This document shows positions 8,338 to 17,749 of a stretch of DNA of 47,052 nt, piece by piece. The translations under genes and the position numbers were made by a program. Each line of letters starts with the position of its first letter. The stretch's first letter is position 1. Under the pieces are notes generated by a model, which ran no database searches, was not told the origin of the DNA, and saw only the letters and a list, made by a program, of their open reading frames with translations. The DNA is from Caulobacteraceae bacterium (GTDB lineage Bacteria > Pseudomonadota > Alphaproteobacteria > Caulobacterales > Aquidulcibacteraceae): the NCBI GenBank assembly GCA_009773335.1, contig WRPF01000019.1, positions 1 to 47,052 of the forward strand. Reading direction: 5' to 3'.

Positions 8338-8392
8338 CGTTTCGCCCGCCGCTTCCGCGCGTTAGGGCTGCCATACCCATCAAGGAAGATCG

Positions 8393-10216
8393 ATGACCAA
8401 CCCCGGCGGTCCCCAGGACGACGGCATGAACCGCAACATGATCCTCGCGATCGTGGTCTCGCTGGCGATCTTCCTGCCCTACAATTTCCTCGTGCTCGAG
8501 CCGATGCAGAAGCAGCAGCGCGCTGCGGTGATCGCGGAGCGGGCGGCGGTGCAGAAGGCGCGTGTCGAAGGGCCGGTCGCGGCAGCGACTGGGCCCGTGG
8601 AGCGCGGCGTCGCGGTGGCGACGGGCAAGCGCGTGAAGTTCGACGCGCCGGGCGTCGACGGCTCCATCGCGCTCGACGGCGGACGCATCGACGATCTTTC
8701 GCTGAAGCGCTACCGCCAGACCGTCGACCCGACGAGCCCCGAAGTCGTGTTCCTCAACCCCGAAGCCGCGCGCGGCGCGACTTACGGCGTGTTCGGCTGG
8801 ACCGATTCCGAAGGCACCATCGACATCATCCCGACGTGGACGGCGCCCGAAGGCGCGAGCCTCACGCCGCAGACGCCGCTGACGATGACCTACGCGACGG
8901 GCGACGGCCTCACGTTCACGCGCACCGTCGCCGTGGATGACAATTACGTCTTCACGATCTCCGACACCGTCGCCAACGCGAGCGCCACGCCGCGCAGCCT
9001 GCGCGCCTACGGCGCCGTGCGCCGCCACGGCCTGCCCGACGACCTGATGAACTACATGACCGTCCACGAAGGCTTCACCGGCGTTCTCGACGGCACGCTC
9101 TACGAGACCGACTACAAGGCCGCCGACAAGGGCAAGGGCCAGAACGCCGACAAGCTGCTGGCGGGCGTGCCAAGCACCGGCGGCTGGCTCGGCATCACCG
9201 ACAAGTACTGGCTCGCCGCCGTGATCCCCGAACGCTCGACCGCCGTCAGCGGCCGCTACACCGCGCGCCGCGGCGCGGACGGCCGCACGGTCTATGAAGC
9301 CGGTTACATCGGCGAGCCGCTGACCGTCGCAGCGAACGGCGAGGCGAAGTCCACGCACCACTTCTTCGCCGGCGCCAAGCGCGTGGAGATCCTGCGCAAC
9401 TACGAAGCGTCCCTCGGCGCGACGGATTTCACCAAGGCCGTCGACTGGGGCAACTTCTACTTCCTGACGCGGCCGTTCTTCTGGCTGCTGGAAAACTTCT
9501 ACAAGATGGTCGGCAATTTCGGCCTCGCCATCATGCTCACGACGATCGTCGTGAAGGCCCTGCTCTTCCCGGTCGCGTACAACTCGTACAAGACCATGTC
9601 GAAGATGCAGAAGCTGCAGCCGAAGATGAAGGAGATGCAGGAACGCTACGCCGCCGACCAGCAGCGACTGCAGCAGGAGATGATCAAGCTCTACCAGACC
9701 GAGAAGATCAATCCGGTCACGGGCTGCCTGCCGATCTTCCTGCAGATCCCGATCTTCTACGCGCTCTACAAGGTGCTGCTCGTCACCATCGAGATGCGCC
9801 ACGCGCCGTTCGTCGGCTACATCAAGGATCTCTCGGCGCCGGACCCGACATCGTGGCTCAACCTGTTCGGCATCCTGCCGTTCGACGCGCCGGTGAACAT
9901 TCCCGTGCTCGGCTTCATCCTCGCCGTCGGCCTGCTGCCGATCCTCTACGGCGTCAGCATGTGGGCGGTGACCGCCATCAGCCCGCAGCAGGTTGCCGAT
10001 CCGATGCAGCGGCGCATCTTCCAGCTCATGCCGATCATGTTCACCTTCATGTTCGCGAGCTTCGCGGTGGGCATGGTGGTCTACTGGGTGTGGTCGAACA
10101 CGCTGACGTTCACGCAGCAGTATCTCATCATGCGCCACCAGGGCGTCGAGACCGGCCTCGACAAGTGGCTGGCCAAGATCTTCAAGAAACCGCCCTCGTC
10201 CCCGGTCGCCGGGTGA
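8393..10216 (+). CDS. yidC: Membrane protein insertase YidC
   Basis: A 607-residue inner-membrane insertase that acts with or without SecYEG. It has an N-terminal transmembrane anchor (about residues 14-33), a large periplasmic domain to about residue 350 as in Gram-negative YidC, and the conserved five-helix core beginning near residue 374 (NFGLAIMLTTIVVKALLFP). The cytoplasmic coiled hairpin KMQKLQPKMKEMQ and NPVTGCLPIFLQIPIFYALY follow. AAGGAAG sits 5-6 bases before ATG 8393. Only 55 bases separate it from rnpA, so the small yidD gene often found between them is missing here. Its stop overlaps the engB start. Confidence 0.96.
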   Translation: MTNPGGPQDDGMNRNMILAIVVSLAIFLPYNFLVLEPMQKQQRAAVIAERAAVQKARVEGPVAAATGPVERGVAVATGKRVKFDAPGVDGSIALDGGRIDDLSLKRYRQTVDPTSPEVVFLNPEAARGATYGVFGWTDSEGTIDIIPTWTAPEGASLTPQTPLTMTYATGDGLTFTRTVAVDDNYVFTISDTVANASATPRSLRAYGAVRRHGLPDDLMNYMTVHEGFTGVLDGTLYETDYKAADKGKGQNADKLLAGVPSTGGWLGITDKYWLAAVIPERSTAVSGRYTARRGADGRTVYEAGYIGEPLTVAANGEAKSTHHFFAGAKRVEILRNYEASLGATDFTKAVDWGNFYFLTRPFFWLLENFYKMVGNFGLAIMLTTIVVKALLFPVAYNSYKTMSKMQKLQPKMKEMQERYAADQQRLQQEMIKLYQTEKINPVTGCLPIFLQIPIFYALYKVLLVTIEMRHAPFVGYIKDLSAPDPTSWLNLFGILPFDAPVNIPVLGFILAVGLLPILYGVSMWAVTAISPQQVADPMQRRIFQLMPIMFTFMFASFAVGMVVYWVWSNTLTFTQQYLIMRHQGVETGLDKWLAKIFKKPPSSPVAG

Positions 10217-10851
10217 CGACGACGCCGGACGCCGATGCGCTCGAGGCGGGCCGCCTGCTGTTCGCGGGGCCGGTGACGTTCGAGCGCGGCGTCGTGAAGA
10301 TGGACGGACTGCCGGCGGCCGATCGCCCGGAGGTGGCCTTCGCGGGCCGCTCCAACGTCGGCAAATCGAGCCTCGTCAACGCGCTGACCGGCCGCAAGGC
10401 GCTGGCGCGCGCCTCCGGAGAGCCCGGCCGCACCCGCGAGCTGAACTTCTTCCTGCTCGGCGACCGCATGCGCTTCGTCGACATGCCCGGCTACGGTTAC
10501 GCCAAGGCGCCGAAGACCGAGATCGAACGCTGGACGAAACTGGTGCGCGATTACCTGCGCGGCCGGCCGGGTCTTGCGCGCGTGTTCCTGCTCGTCGATG
10601 CGCGCCACGGCATCAAGGCCAACGACGAAACCGTGATGGACATGCTCGACGAGAGCGCGGTGGTCTATCAGGTCGTGCTGACCAAGGCCGACAAGCTCCC
10701 CGCCAAGGCGCTCGACGCCATCGTCGCGGAAACCGTGGCGGCCCTGCTCAAGCGCCCCGCCGCGCACCCGGTGGTGCTGCCCGTCTCGGCCTTCGAGGGC
10801 GGCGGAATCCCGGAGCTGCGCGCCGCCGTGGCTGCGCTCGCGGTAGCCTGA
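10213..10851 (+). CDS. engB: Ribosome biogenesis GTP-binding protein EngB/YihA
   Basis: A 212-residue TrmE-Era-EngA-EngB-type GTPase needed for assembly of the large ribosomal subunit. The G1 loop is GRSNVGKSS at residues 45-53, G3 is DMPGYGYA from residue 90, G4 is TKAD at 157-160 and G5 PVSA lies near 191. The start is GTG 10213, overlapping the yidC stop as GTGA, which makes translational coupling likely. Coding in this frame upstream of 10213 has no homologous character. Confidence 0.94.
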   Translation: MTTTPDADALEAGRLLFAGPVTFERGVVKMDGLPAADRPEVAFAGRSNVGKSSLVNALTGRKALARASGEPGRTRELNFFLLGDRMRFVDMPGYGYAKAPKTEIERWTKLVRDYLRGRPGLARVFLLVDARHGIKANDETVMDMLDESAVVYQVVLTKADKLPAKALDAIVAETVAALLKRPAAHPVVLPVSAFEGGGIPELRAAVAALAVA

Positions 10852-10931
10852 CCCAACCAGCACACAGGTCTCGCGGCGCCGGCCGCCGAACACCCCTTCC
10901 GCGCCGCCGCCGGGCGCCCTAAACGGCCCCG

Positions 10932-11867
10932 GTGACGAAGTCTTCTCCCGATACCGCATCCGCGCTCGCCGCCAACGGCTTCGCCACCGCCAGGACCCTG
11001 GCGGAGGCGCTGCCCTTCATCCAGATCTACGACCGCGAAACCGTCGTCATCAAATACGGCGGCCACGCGATGGGCGACATCGAGACGGCCAAGCGCTTCG
11101 CCGCCGACGTCGTGCTGCTCAAGCTCGTAGGCATCAATCCCGTGGTGGTGCACGGCGGCGGCCCGCAGATCAGCCGGATGCTTGAGCGCGCGGGCGTGAA
11201 GTCGGCGTTCGTCGATGGTCTGCGCGTCACCGACAAGCAGACCATGGAAGTCGCCGAGATGGTGCTCTCGGGCGCCGTGAACAAGGAACTCTCGCACCTC
11301 ATCACATCCGCCGGCGCCGAAGCCGACGTGCGCGGCGTCGGGCTTTCCGGCAAGGACGCGCGCATCATGACCTGCGAAAAGGTAACGCGCACGAAGCGCG
11401 ACCCGGACTCCAATATCGAGCAGGTTGTCGATCTCGGCTTCGTCGGCGAACCGAAGCACGTGGACGCCACGCTCATCGAACTGCTGATCAACGCGACGGA
11501 GCATGATTACATTCCCGTCATCGCGCCGATCGGCGTCGCCGAGGACGGCGCGACCTACAACATCAACGCCGACACCGCCGCCGGCGCGATCGCAGGCGCG
11601 CTCAAGGCCAAGCGCTTCCTGCTGCTCACGGACGTGGCCGGCGTGCTCGACGCCGACAAGACGCTGATCCGCGACATGAGCCGGCAGCGCGCTGCAGAAC
11701 TCATCGCGACAGGCGTTGCCAATGGCGGCATGATCCCCAAACTGGAAACCTGCACCGCAGCGCTGGATGCAGGGGTCGAGGCGGCCGTCATTCTCGATGG
11801 GCGCCAGCCGCACGCGCTGCTCATGGAGTTGTTCACCGATCATGGCGCCGGCACGCTCATTCGTTGA
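10932..11867 (+). CDS. argB: Acetylglutamate kinase
   Basis: A 311-residue amino-acid kinase that phosphorylates N-acetylglutamate, the second step of arginine synthesis. KYGGHAM at residues 41-47 and VVHGGGPQI mark the phosphate-binding glycine loops; [13 protein letters not shown] and the C-terminal GGMIPKLE are also family-typical. The N-terminal helix before the core is that of the arginine-inhibited hexameric enzymes. The start is GTG 10932 with no clear ribosome site. It is 80 bases after engB in the same direction. Confidence 0.94.
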   Translation: MTKSSPDTASALAANGFATARTLAEALPFIQIYDRETVVIKYGGHAMGDIETAKRFAADVVLLKLVGINPVVVHGGGPQISRMLERAGVKSAFVDGLRVTDKQTMEVAEMVLSGAVNKELSHLITSAGAEADVRGVGLSGKDARIMTCEKVTRTKRDPDSNIEQVVDLGFVGEPKHVDATLIELLINATEHDYIPVIAPIGVAEDGATYNINADTAAGAIAGALKAKRFLLLTDVAGVLDADKTLIRDMSRQRAAELIATGVANGGMIPKLETCTAALDAGVEAAVILDGRQPHALLMELFTDHGAGTLIR

Positions 11868-13158
11868 TCCTGGCGCTCGCCGGACTGCTTTCCTGTGGAC
11901 GCTGGCGACGGCGCTCGTCGCGTTCGCATGCCTTGCGTTCTCGCCGATCGGCCACGCGCAGCAGGCCAAGAAGGATCAGACCAGAAATCCCGGCGGTTGG
12001 ACGCTGTGCAACCAGACAAGCTACATTCTTGAAGCGGCCACCGGACGCCCGGACGGACGCGCCGTCGTCGTGCAGGGCTGGATCCGCCTGCGGCCCGGCC
12101 AGTGCGGATCGGCGGCGCCCGCCCCGCTCGCGCGCGGCGTCCACTATGTCTATGCGCGCACCGTGAACGCACACCGCGGCGGGCGCCGGCAATGGGGCGG
12201 CGACGCGAAACTCTGCATCGATCCGAGCGCCTCCTTCGCGGTGGAGAATCCGCCGTCGTGCGAACAGATGGGCCTTGAGGAGCGCGACTTCCGGCGCGTG
12301 CAGATCAACAAGCGCGACAGCTGGCGCACGAGCTTCGCCGAAGCCAATCCCTACACGCTGTTCGGCGCGCGCAGCCAGGGCCTGCAGCGCCTGCTCGCGG
12401 ACGCCGGATATGATGCGCGCACGGCCACAGGGCGCACCGATCCCCGCCTCGCGGCCGGCGCCGTCCAGCGGTTCCGCCAGGATGCGAAGCTTTCCGCGTC
12501 GGCGAGCGAGGATCAGCTGATCGATGCGCTCGAAGCGGCAGCGCGCCGCCGTGCGGCGGGCATCGGACTGACGCTGTGCAACCGCACCTCGGGACGCGTG
12601 TGGTCGGCGGTCGCGCGCCGGCGCGGCGAAGGCTGGGAAAGCCGCGGCTGGTGGCCGCTCGGTCCGGGCGCATGCGCGCGCGCGGTCGACGATCCGCTGG
12701 TGCAGAGCGTCTACTTCGTGCACGCGGTGATGGAGACGCCGCAGGGCGAGCGCTACCTCGCCGCGCCCGGCACGACATTCTGCACGAGCCCCACGAAGTT
12801 CGCGATCCTGAGCCGTGACCGCTGCGCGGAGCGCTACTACGACGAGACGCTGTTCACGCCGATCTCGAGCGACGGGCGCGAAGGCCTTGTGGTCGAGTTC
12901 TTCGACGCCGACTTCCTGCCTGTCGGCGCCCGCCCGCAGGCGTCGAGTGCGCCGATCGTCGCCGCCGAAGGTCCGACCGAAAGCGTCGATCCCGACACGG
13001 GCCACGTGCCGCGCGGCCGCGGGCCCGGGCCGCTGATCCCGGGGCTCGCGAAACGCGGCGCCGACCAGCGCGCAACGGTGACGATGCCCGCGCAGAAGGG
13101 CGCTGCGAGGCCGGCGACGCCGAAGCAGGGCGCACCTGCTTCAGGACCGTCGAATTGA
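11842..13158 (+). CDS. Exported protein with two DUF1036 domains
   Basis: A 438-residue protein starting at ATG 11842, which overlaps argB by 26 bases. The N-terminus carries Arg residues then a hydrophobic helix (about 15-34) and likely cleavage after GHAQ. Two DUF1036 copies are visible, at about residues 52-165 ([10 protein letters not shown]) and 241-350 ([10 protein letters not shown]), each with paired Cys residues. The region between them (about 170-238, [11 protein letters not shown] and AVQRFRQD) resembles a peptidoglycan-binding-type helical domain. The tail from about 370 is Pro/Ala/Gly-rich and probably disordered. DUF1036 has no proven function. Overlaps on both sides suggest it belongs to the argB-dapD transcription unit. 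Confidence 0.75.
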   Translation: MAPARSFVDPGARRTAFLWTLATALVAFACLAFSPIGHAQQAKKDQTRNPGGWTLCNQTSYILEAATGRPDGRAVVVQGWIRLRPGQCGSAAPAPLARGVHYVYARTVNAHRGGRRQWGGDAKLCIDPSASFAVENPPSCEQMGLEERDFRRVQINKRDSWRTSFAEANPYTLFGARSQGLQRLLADAGYDARTATGRTDPRLAAGAVQRFRQDAKLSASASEDQLIDALEAAARRRAAGIGLTLCNRTSGRVWSAVARRRGEGWESRGWWPLGPGACARAVDDPLVQSVYFVHAVMETPQGERYLAAPGTTFCTSPTKFAILSRDRCAERYYDETLFTPISSDGREGLVVEFFDADFLPVGARPQASSAPIVAAEGPTESVDPDTGHVPRGRGPGPLIPGLAKRGADQRATVTMPAQKGAARPATPKQGAPASGPSN

Positions 13159-13841
13159 GCGTCGCCGGACCGCGCGATCTCGCGGAGCGCGATGTCTGGG
13201 TCTTCGATCTCGACAACACGCTCTACCCCGCCGAGCACGAGGTCTTCGACGAGATCGGCGCGCGCATGACGACATTCATCGCCCGCCTCACCGGGTTCGA
13301 GCACGAAGCGGCGCGGGTGCTGCGCGAGAAATACTTCCTGGCCTATGGCGCCACCGTGGTCGGCGTCGTGAAGCATCACGGCGCGTCGGCGGCGGATTTC
13401 CTCTCCTACGTCCATGACGTGTCGTTCGACGCCGTGCACGCAGATCCCGAACTCGCGGGCCTGATCGAACGGCTGCCCGGACGCCGCATCGTGTTCACCA
13501 ACGGCGCACGCGACTACGCCGGCCGCATCCTGGCGAAGCTCGGCGTGACCCAGGCCTTCGACGAGGTGTTCGCGCTCGAGGACGCCGACCTCGTGCCCAA
13601 GCCGCAGCGCGGCGCGTTCGAGCGGCTGGTGGCGCGTTGCGCCTTCGATCCCGCCCGCGCGGTGATGTTCGAGGACCACGACCGCAATCTGGAGACCGCC
13701 GCCGCGATGGGCTTCGCCACTGTGCTCGTCGGGCCGCCCGCCCCGCCGGCGCCCTTCATCCACTTCGCCACCTCCAGCCTGCACGCGTTCCTGCGGGGCC
13801 TTGTCGAGCCCTCCATTGACCGCAGCGCGGGCATTGCCTAG
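13155..13841 (+). CDS. HAD-family hydrolase (pyrimidine 5'-nucleotidase type)
   Basis: A 228-residue haloacid-dehalogenase-fold phosphatase. Motif I is FDLDNTLYP (Asp18 and Asp20), motif II FTNG at 114-117, motif III Lys149 in PKPQ, and motif IV FEDHDRN at 172-178. The alpha-helical cap between motifs I and II matches the pyrimidine 5'-nucleotidase/Sdt1 group. The start is TTG 13155, overlapping the previous stop as TTGA. A gene of this kind next to dapD is common in alphaproteobacteria; its physiological substrate is unclear. Confidence 0.85.
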   Translation: MSVAGPRDLAERDVWVFDLDNTLYPAEHEVFDEIGARMTTFIARLTGFEHEAARVLREKYFLAYGATVVGVVKHHGASAADFLSYVHDVSFDAVHADPELAGLIERLPGRRIVFTNGARDYAGRILAKLGVTQAFDEVFALEDADLVPKPQRGAFERLVARCAFDPARAVMFEDHDRNLETAAAMGFATVLVGPPAPPAPFIHFATSSLHAFLRGLVEPSIDRSAGIA

Positions 13842-13850
13842 CGAGCGGGC

Positions 13851-14678
13851 ATGAACACGACGCTCGATCTCGCCGCCGCCATCGACGCCGCCTGGGAGCG
13901 TCGCGCCGACATTTCACCCGCCACGACCGGCCCCGCGCGCGACGCCGTGTCCGCGGCGCTCGACCTGCTCGACGCCGGCGCCGCGCGGGTGGCCGAACGC
14001 GCCGCCGATGGCGCGTGGACGGTGCATCAATGGCTGAAGAAGGCGGTGCTGCTGTCCTTCCGCCTCAACGACAACAAGGTGATGGGCGCGCAGGACGATC
14101 CACATTGGGACAAGGTTGCGCTGAAGACCGAAGGCTGGGGCGAGAACCGCTTCCGAGACGCGGGCTTCCGCATGGTTCCGGGCGCCGTCGTGCGGCGCGG
14201 CGCGCACATCGGGCGCAACGTGGTGCTGATGCCCTCGTTCGTGAACATCGGCGCGTATGTTGATGACAGCGCGATGATCGACACCTGGGCGACGGTGGGG
14301 AGTTGCGCCCAGATCGGCAAGAACGTGCACATCTCCGGCGGCGCAGGCATCGGCGGCGTGCTGGAGCCGCTGCAGGCCAATCCGGTGATCATCGAGGACG
14401 ACTGCTTCATCGGCGCGCGCAGCGAAGTGGCCGAAGGCGTGATCGTGCGCCAGGGCGCGGTGCTGTCGATGGGCGTGTTCCTTGGCGCCTCCACGAAGAT
14501 CGTCGACCGCAAGACGGGCGCGGTCACACGCGGCGAGGTGCCGCCCTACGCCGTCGTGGTGCCGGGCGCACTGCCCGATCCGAACGGCGGGCCGTCGCTC
14601 TACTGCGCCGTGATCGTGAAGCAGGTGGACGCGCAGACTCGCTCGAAGACGAGCATCAACGAGTTGCTGCGGGATTGA
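13851..14678 (+). CDS. dapD: 2,3,4,5-tetrahydropyridine-2,6-dicarboxylate N-succinyltransferase
   Basis: A 275-residue enzyme of the succinylase branch of lysine/meso-diaminopimelate synthesis. The N-terminal helical part is followed by a left-handed beta-helix of hexapeptide repeats (about residues 105-230), including [19 protein letters not shown] and [20 protein letters not shown] 13851 is 9 bases after the HAD gene. The product of this step is the substrate chain that leads to DapE, encoded 0.7 kb downstream. Confidence 0.96.
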   Translation: MNTTLDLAAAIDAAWERRADISPATTGPARDAVSAALDLLDAGAARVAERAADGAWTVHQWLKKAVLLSFRLNDNKVMGAQDDPHWDKVALKTEGWGENRFRDAGFRMVPGAVVRRGAHIGRNVVLMPSFVNIGAYVDDSAMIDTWATVGSCAQIGKNVHISGGAGIGGVLEPLQANPVIIEDDCFIGARSEVAEGVIVRQGAVLSMGVFLGASTKIVDRKTGAVTRGEVPPYAVVVPGALPDPNGGPSLYCAVIVKQVDAQTRSKTSINELLRD

Positions 14679-14760
14679 ACTTTTCTGCGGGTGCGATCGC
14701 CTAGGACGTTCGAGGCGAGTCCTCTCGCGAGGATGCCTCTGCGAATCACCGTCTTGCAGA

Positions 14761-14846
14761 CCTCATCCTGAGCTTGTCGAAGGAAGAGGGCGTTGCGGGA
14801 ATGTCGGCGCCATGCGCCCTCGCCCTTCGACAAGCTCAGGGTGAGG
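14761..14846. repeat. Inverted repeat with CTTGTCGAAGG arms
   Basis: Arms of 23 bases at 14761-14783 and 14824-14846 are complementary with one mismatch and enclose 40 bases. The core CCTGAGCTTGTCGAAGG is a widespread bacterial intergenic repeat motif. It lies in the 232-base gap between dapD and the convergent small exported protein and may end transcription from either side. I see no gene in this gap. Confidence 0.75.
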
Positions 14847-14910
14847 GCGTATGGCCATTTGCAGCGATCCCCGTGAGGGGAGCAGTCACCGCGCAGCGCA
14901 GTTCTTTATC

Positions 14911-15261
14911 TTACCGTCCCGCGACGAGCGTCACGGAGTATTGAACGCCGTCGCCGCCGGTGACCGACCATGAGTCGCCGATCTTGCGGTTCGGATCGTG
15001 CGGCGAGCAGGATTTCTGGTCGCCCTGCGGCGTGATGCAGAACTGGTTGTTCTCGATCGTCCAGCGGCCCGGCACGGCCTGATCGCCGGCCTTCATCACG
15101 TAGCTGCCGTCGGCATTGAACTGGAACTTGAGCACCGCGCCGTTGGCGCCGGTCGCGACGACCGTGTTGGCGTTGTAGGCGTCAATGGCCCCGTCCGCGA
15201 ACGCCGGCGCCGCTACAAACGCGAACGCCGCCACGGCGGCGGCGAGGAAGACCTTCTTCAT
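14911..15261 (-). CDS. Small exported hypothetical protein
   Basis: A 116-residue protein starting at ATG 15261, where GGGAGAA gives a good ribosome site; a start 15 bases upstream is less likely. The signal peptide is MKKVFLAAAVAAFAFVAAPAFA with cleavage after AFA. The mature part is about 90 residues, polar, with two Cys residues (NNQFCITP and KSCSPHD) that could form a disulfide, and a beta-rich look (LKFQFNADGSYVM). I do not recognise a family. It stands alone between two rightward genes. Confidence 0.7.
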   Translation of the reverse strand: MKKVFLAAAVAAFAFVAAPAFADGAIDAYNANTVVATGANGAVLKFQFNADGSYVMKAGDQAVPGRWTIENNQFCITPQGDQKSCSPHDPNRKIGDSWSVTGGDGVQYSVTLVAGR

Positions 15262-15385
15262 GTCGTTTTCTCCCATACGTCCCGCGTCGTTGGCGGGCGG
15301 GGCACCATACCGGCTGAAGGTCCGCCCGCAAGCGCACAGCGTATCTCAACTTTCCCGCAGCGCAGCGACGCAGTAGAGCTTGCCC

Positions 15386-16543
15386 ATGACCGATTTCGCC
15401 GACCCCCTGCCGCTGGCGCAGGCGCTGATCCGCCGCCGCAGCGTGACGCCCCATGACGACGACGTGCTCGCCGTGCTGTCCGATGCGCTCGAACGCCTCG
15501 GCTTCCGCGTGAAGCGCTACCGCTTCGGCGAGGTGGACAATCTCTACGCGCGCCGCGGCGACGGCGCGCCTAACTTCTGCTTCGCCGGCCACCTCGACGT
15601 CGTGCCGCCGGGCGAACCGGGCGACTGGAAGAACGATCCGTTCGCCGCGCACGTGGAGGACGGCGTGCTCTTCGGGCGGGGCGCTGCGGACATGAAGGCC
15701 GCAATCGCGGCGATGGTCTCGGGCGTCTCGCAGTTTCTTGCGGGCGGCGATGAACCACGCGGTTCGATCAGCTTTCTCATCACGCTCGACGAGGAAGGCC
15801 CGGCGATTGACGGCACGCGCAAGCTGCTCGACGCCATCACCGCCGAAGGCGAGCGCATCGATCACTGCCTCGTCGGCGAACCGACCAGCGTCGACGCCGT
15901 CGCAGACACCGTGAAGAACGGCCGGCGCGGCAGTCTCAACGCAATCATCACAGTGACGGGAAAACAGGGCCACGTCGCCTATCCGAAGCTCGCCGTAAAT
16001 CCGGTGAACGCGCTGCTGGACATGATCCACCACCTGCGCCGCCGCATCCTTGATTCCGGCGCACCGGGTTTCGACGCCTCGAACCTCGAGATCACCAGCA
16101 TCGACGTCGGCAACGTCGCCCACAACGTGATCCCAGCGAAGGCCGTCGCGAAGTTCAACATCCGCTTCAACACGCACCATACCGGCGCGGAACTGCTGAC
16201 GTGGATCGAGGAGTGCCGCCAGCGCACAGCGCGCTCCGCCCCGGGCGCGGACATCGCCGTCGAGGCGCGTGCGACCGGGGAACCCTTCTACACTGCGCCC
16301 GGCGCGTTCACCGATCTCATCATCAACGCCGCGCGCGACACGCTCGGACGTGCGCCTGCGCTCTCCACCAGCGGCGGCACATCGGATGCGCGCTTCATCA
16401 AGGATTTCTGCCCGGTCGCCGAACTCGGCCTGCAGAACGCGACGGCGCACATGGTCGATGAGAACGTGCGCGTGGACGATGTGCGCGATCTGGCAAGGCT
16501 CTACGCGGCGATCCTGAAGCGCTATTTTTCGGGGGACTATTAG
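15386..16543 (+). CDS. dapE: Succinyl-diaminopimelate desuccinylase
   Basis: A 385-residue M20-family metallohydrolase that removes succinate from N-succinyl-LL-diaminopimelate. Metal and catalytic residues are visible: His69 and Asp71 in AGHLDVV, Asp102 in GRGAADMK, and the Glu pair in DEEG at 135-138. GGTSDARF near the C-terminus is also typical. ATG 15386 is preferred to the TTG two codons upstream. With dapD it covers two steps of the succinylase lysine pathway. Confidence 0.95.
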   Translation: MTDFADPLPLAQALIRRRSVTPHDDDVLAVLSDALERLGFRVKRYRFGEVDNLYARRGDGAPNFCFAGHLDVVPPGEPGDWKNDPFAAHVEDGVLFGRGAADMKAAIAAMVSGVSQFLAGGDEPRGSISFLITLDEEGPAIDGTRKLLDAITAEGERIDHCLVGEPTSVDAVADTVKNGRRGSLNAIITVTGKQGHVAYPKLAVNPVNALLDMIHHLRRRILDSGAPGFDASNLEITSIDVGNVAHNVIPAKAVAKFNIRFNTHHTGAELLTWIEECRQRTARSAPGADIAVEARATGEPFYTAPGAFTDLIINAARDTLGRAPALSTSGGTSDARFIKDFCPVAELGLQNATAHMVDENVRVDDVRDLARLYAAILKRYFSGDY

Positions 16544-16545
16544 AG

Positions 16546-17004
16546 ATGGGCGTCAAAGTCATCGATGAAGACGGCACACTTCTCTTTGAATTTCAGGTCG
16601 GCCTGGGCAAGACGCTTCTGAGTCGTTTGCTGCGTGTCGCGAAATTTGTGGGCGAGGCGCAGGAAGAGATTATTCTCAACGGGAATGTCTCTCAGTTTGG
16701 CATCGCGATAGAATCGGCGATGCAATCGGAGCAAGGTTCGATCAAGCCCAAGGGAATCGACGATGCCCACGAGCGCATGGTTCAGTCTCTCTGGCCCCGT
16801 TTGCTTGGCACGCTGACGGAGGCTGTTCTCATAGGTCGCATTCGTTGGACGAGTTGGTCCGCTCACGAGAAGAAATCTTTCCTGCGTGATGTTCTGTTCG
16901 CGCCGATCGTCGTTTCTGAACAGACCCTTGACGACGCTGTTGAAGAGTTTGATTGGAAAACTTCGCGCTGGCGGAAATCGCTCGAACCAAAATCGGATGG
17001 TTAG
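16546..17004 (+). CDS. Hypothetical protein, low-GC orphan
   Basis: A 152-residue protein of unknown function starting 2 bases after the dapE stop. Base composition is clearly lower than that of its neighbours (31 and 32 G+C in the two successive 60-base rows from 16621). It begins MGVKVIDEDGTLLFEFQ and has a mixed helical pattern with no signal peptide, membrane helix or catalytic motif. It overlaps the truA stop by 4 bases on the opposite strand. The composition suggests recent arrival or a fast-evolving orphan. An antisense open frame exists here but looks non-coding. Confidence 0.6.
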   Translation: MGVKVIDEDGTLLFEFQVGLGKTLLSRLLRVAKFVGEAQEEIILNGNVSQFGIAIESAMQSEQGSIKPKGIDDAHERMVQSLWPRLLGTLTEAVLIGRIRWTSWSAHEKKSFLRDVLFAPIVVSEQTLDDAVEEFDWKTSRWRKSLEPKSDG

Positions 17005-17738
17005 TAGTCCACCCGCATCAGATAAAGCCCGTCCGGCGGCGCCACCGGCCCGCAGCGCGCGCGATCCTTCGCGGCGAGCGCATCGGCGACCTCGCGCGCG
17101 CGCATCTTGCCGAGGCCAACTTCCACCAGCGTGCCGGTCATCGAGCGCACCTGCCGGTGCAGGAAGGAGCGCGCATCGCAATAGAGATGCACCTCCTCGC
17201 CCGCGCGCGAGACGCGGATCGAATCGAGCGTCTTCTGCGGGCTTTTCGCCTGACATTTGCTGTCGCGGAAGGTGGTGAAGTCGTGCGCGCCGACAAGCGT
17301 CTGCGCGGCGGCGTGCATGGCGTCGGCGTCGAGCGGTCGCGTGATGCGCCAGGCCTTGCCGCGATCGAGCGCGAGTTCGGGGCGGCGGTTGATGATGCGA
17401 TACCAGTAGGCGCGATGGATCGCGTCGAAGCGCGCGTGGAACTCCGGCGTCGTTTCCTCGGCATTCAGCACCGAGATCGGATGCGGGCGCAGATGTGCAT
17501 TCAGCGCATCGCGCACGGCGTCGCCGCCGTAGTCCTTCGGCAGATCCACATGCGCGACCTGCGCCAACGCATGCACGCCGGAATCGGTGCGTCCCGCGCC
17601 GACCACGTCCGCGCGCACGCCGCAGAGCTTTTCCACCGCATCCTCGATGGCGCCCTGCACGCTCGGCGCGTTCCCCAGACGCTGCCAGCCCTGATAGGGG
17701 CCGCCGTCGTATTCGAGGGTGAGCTTGTAGCGGGGCAT
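17001..17738 (-). CDS. truA: tRNA pseudouridine(38-40) synthase TruA
   Basis: A 245-residue enzyme that makes pseudouridine at positions 38-40 of the tRNA anticodon arm. The catalytic Asp52 lies in AGRTDSGVHA, and YKLTLEYDGGPYQGWQ at the N-terminus and SFLHRQVRSMTGTLVEVG in the C-terminal half are diagnostic. It lies 11 bases downstream of fmt on the minus strand, probably in one operon. Confidence 0.96.
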   Translation of the reverse strand: MPRYKLTLEYDGGPYQGWQRLGNAPSVQGAIEDAVEKLCGVRADVVGAGRTDSGVHALAQVAHVDLPKDYGGDAVRDALNAHLRPHPISVLNAEETTPEFHARFDAIHRAYWYRIINRRPELALDRGKAWRITRPLDADAMHAAAQTLVGAHDFTTFRDSKCQAKSPQKTLDSIRVSRAGEEVHLYCDARSFLHRQVRSMTGTLVEVGLGKMRAREVADALAAKDRARCGPVAPPDGLYLMRVDY

Positions 17739-17749
17739 GGCGATCTTGT

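Noticed and set aside
8249-10138. An open frame of about 630 codons antisense to yidC
   Set aside because: The translation is rich in His, Arg and Asp with no fold signature, while the plus strand is a clear YidC.
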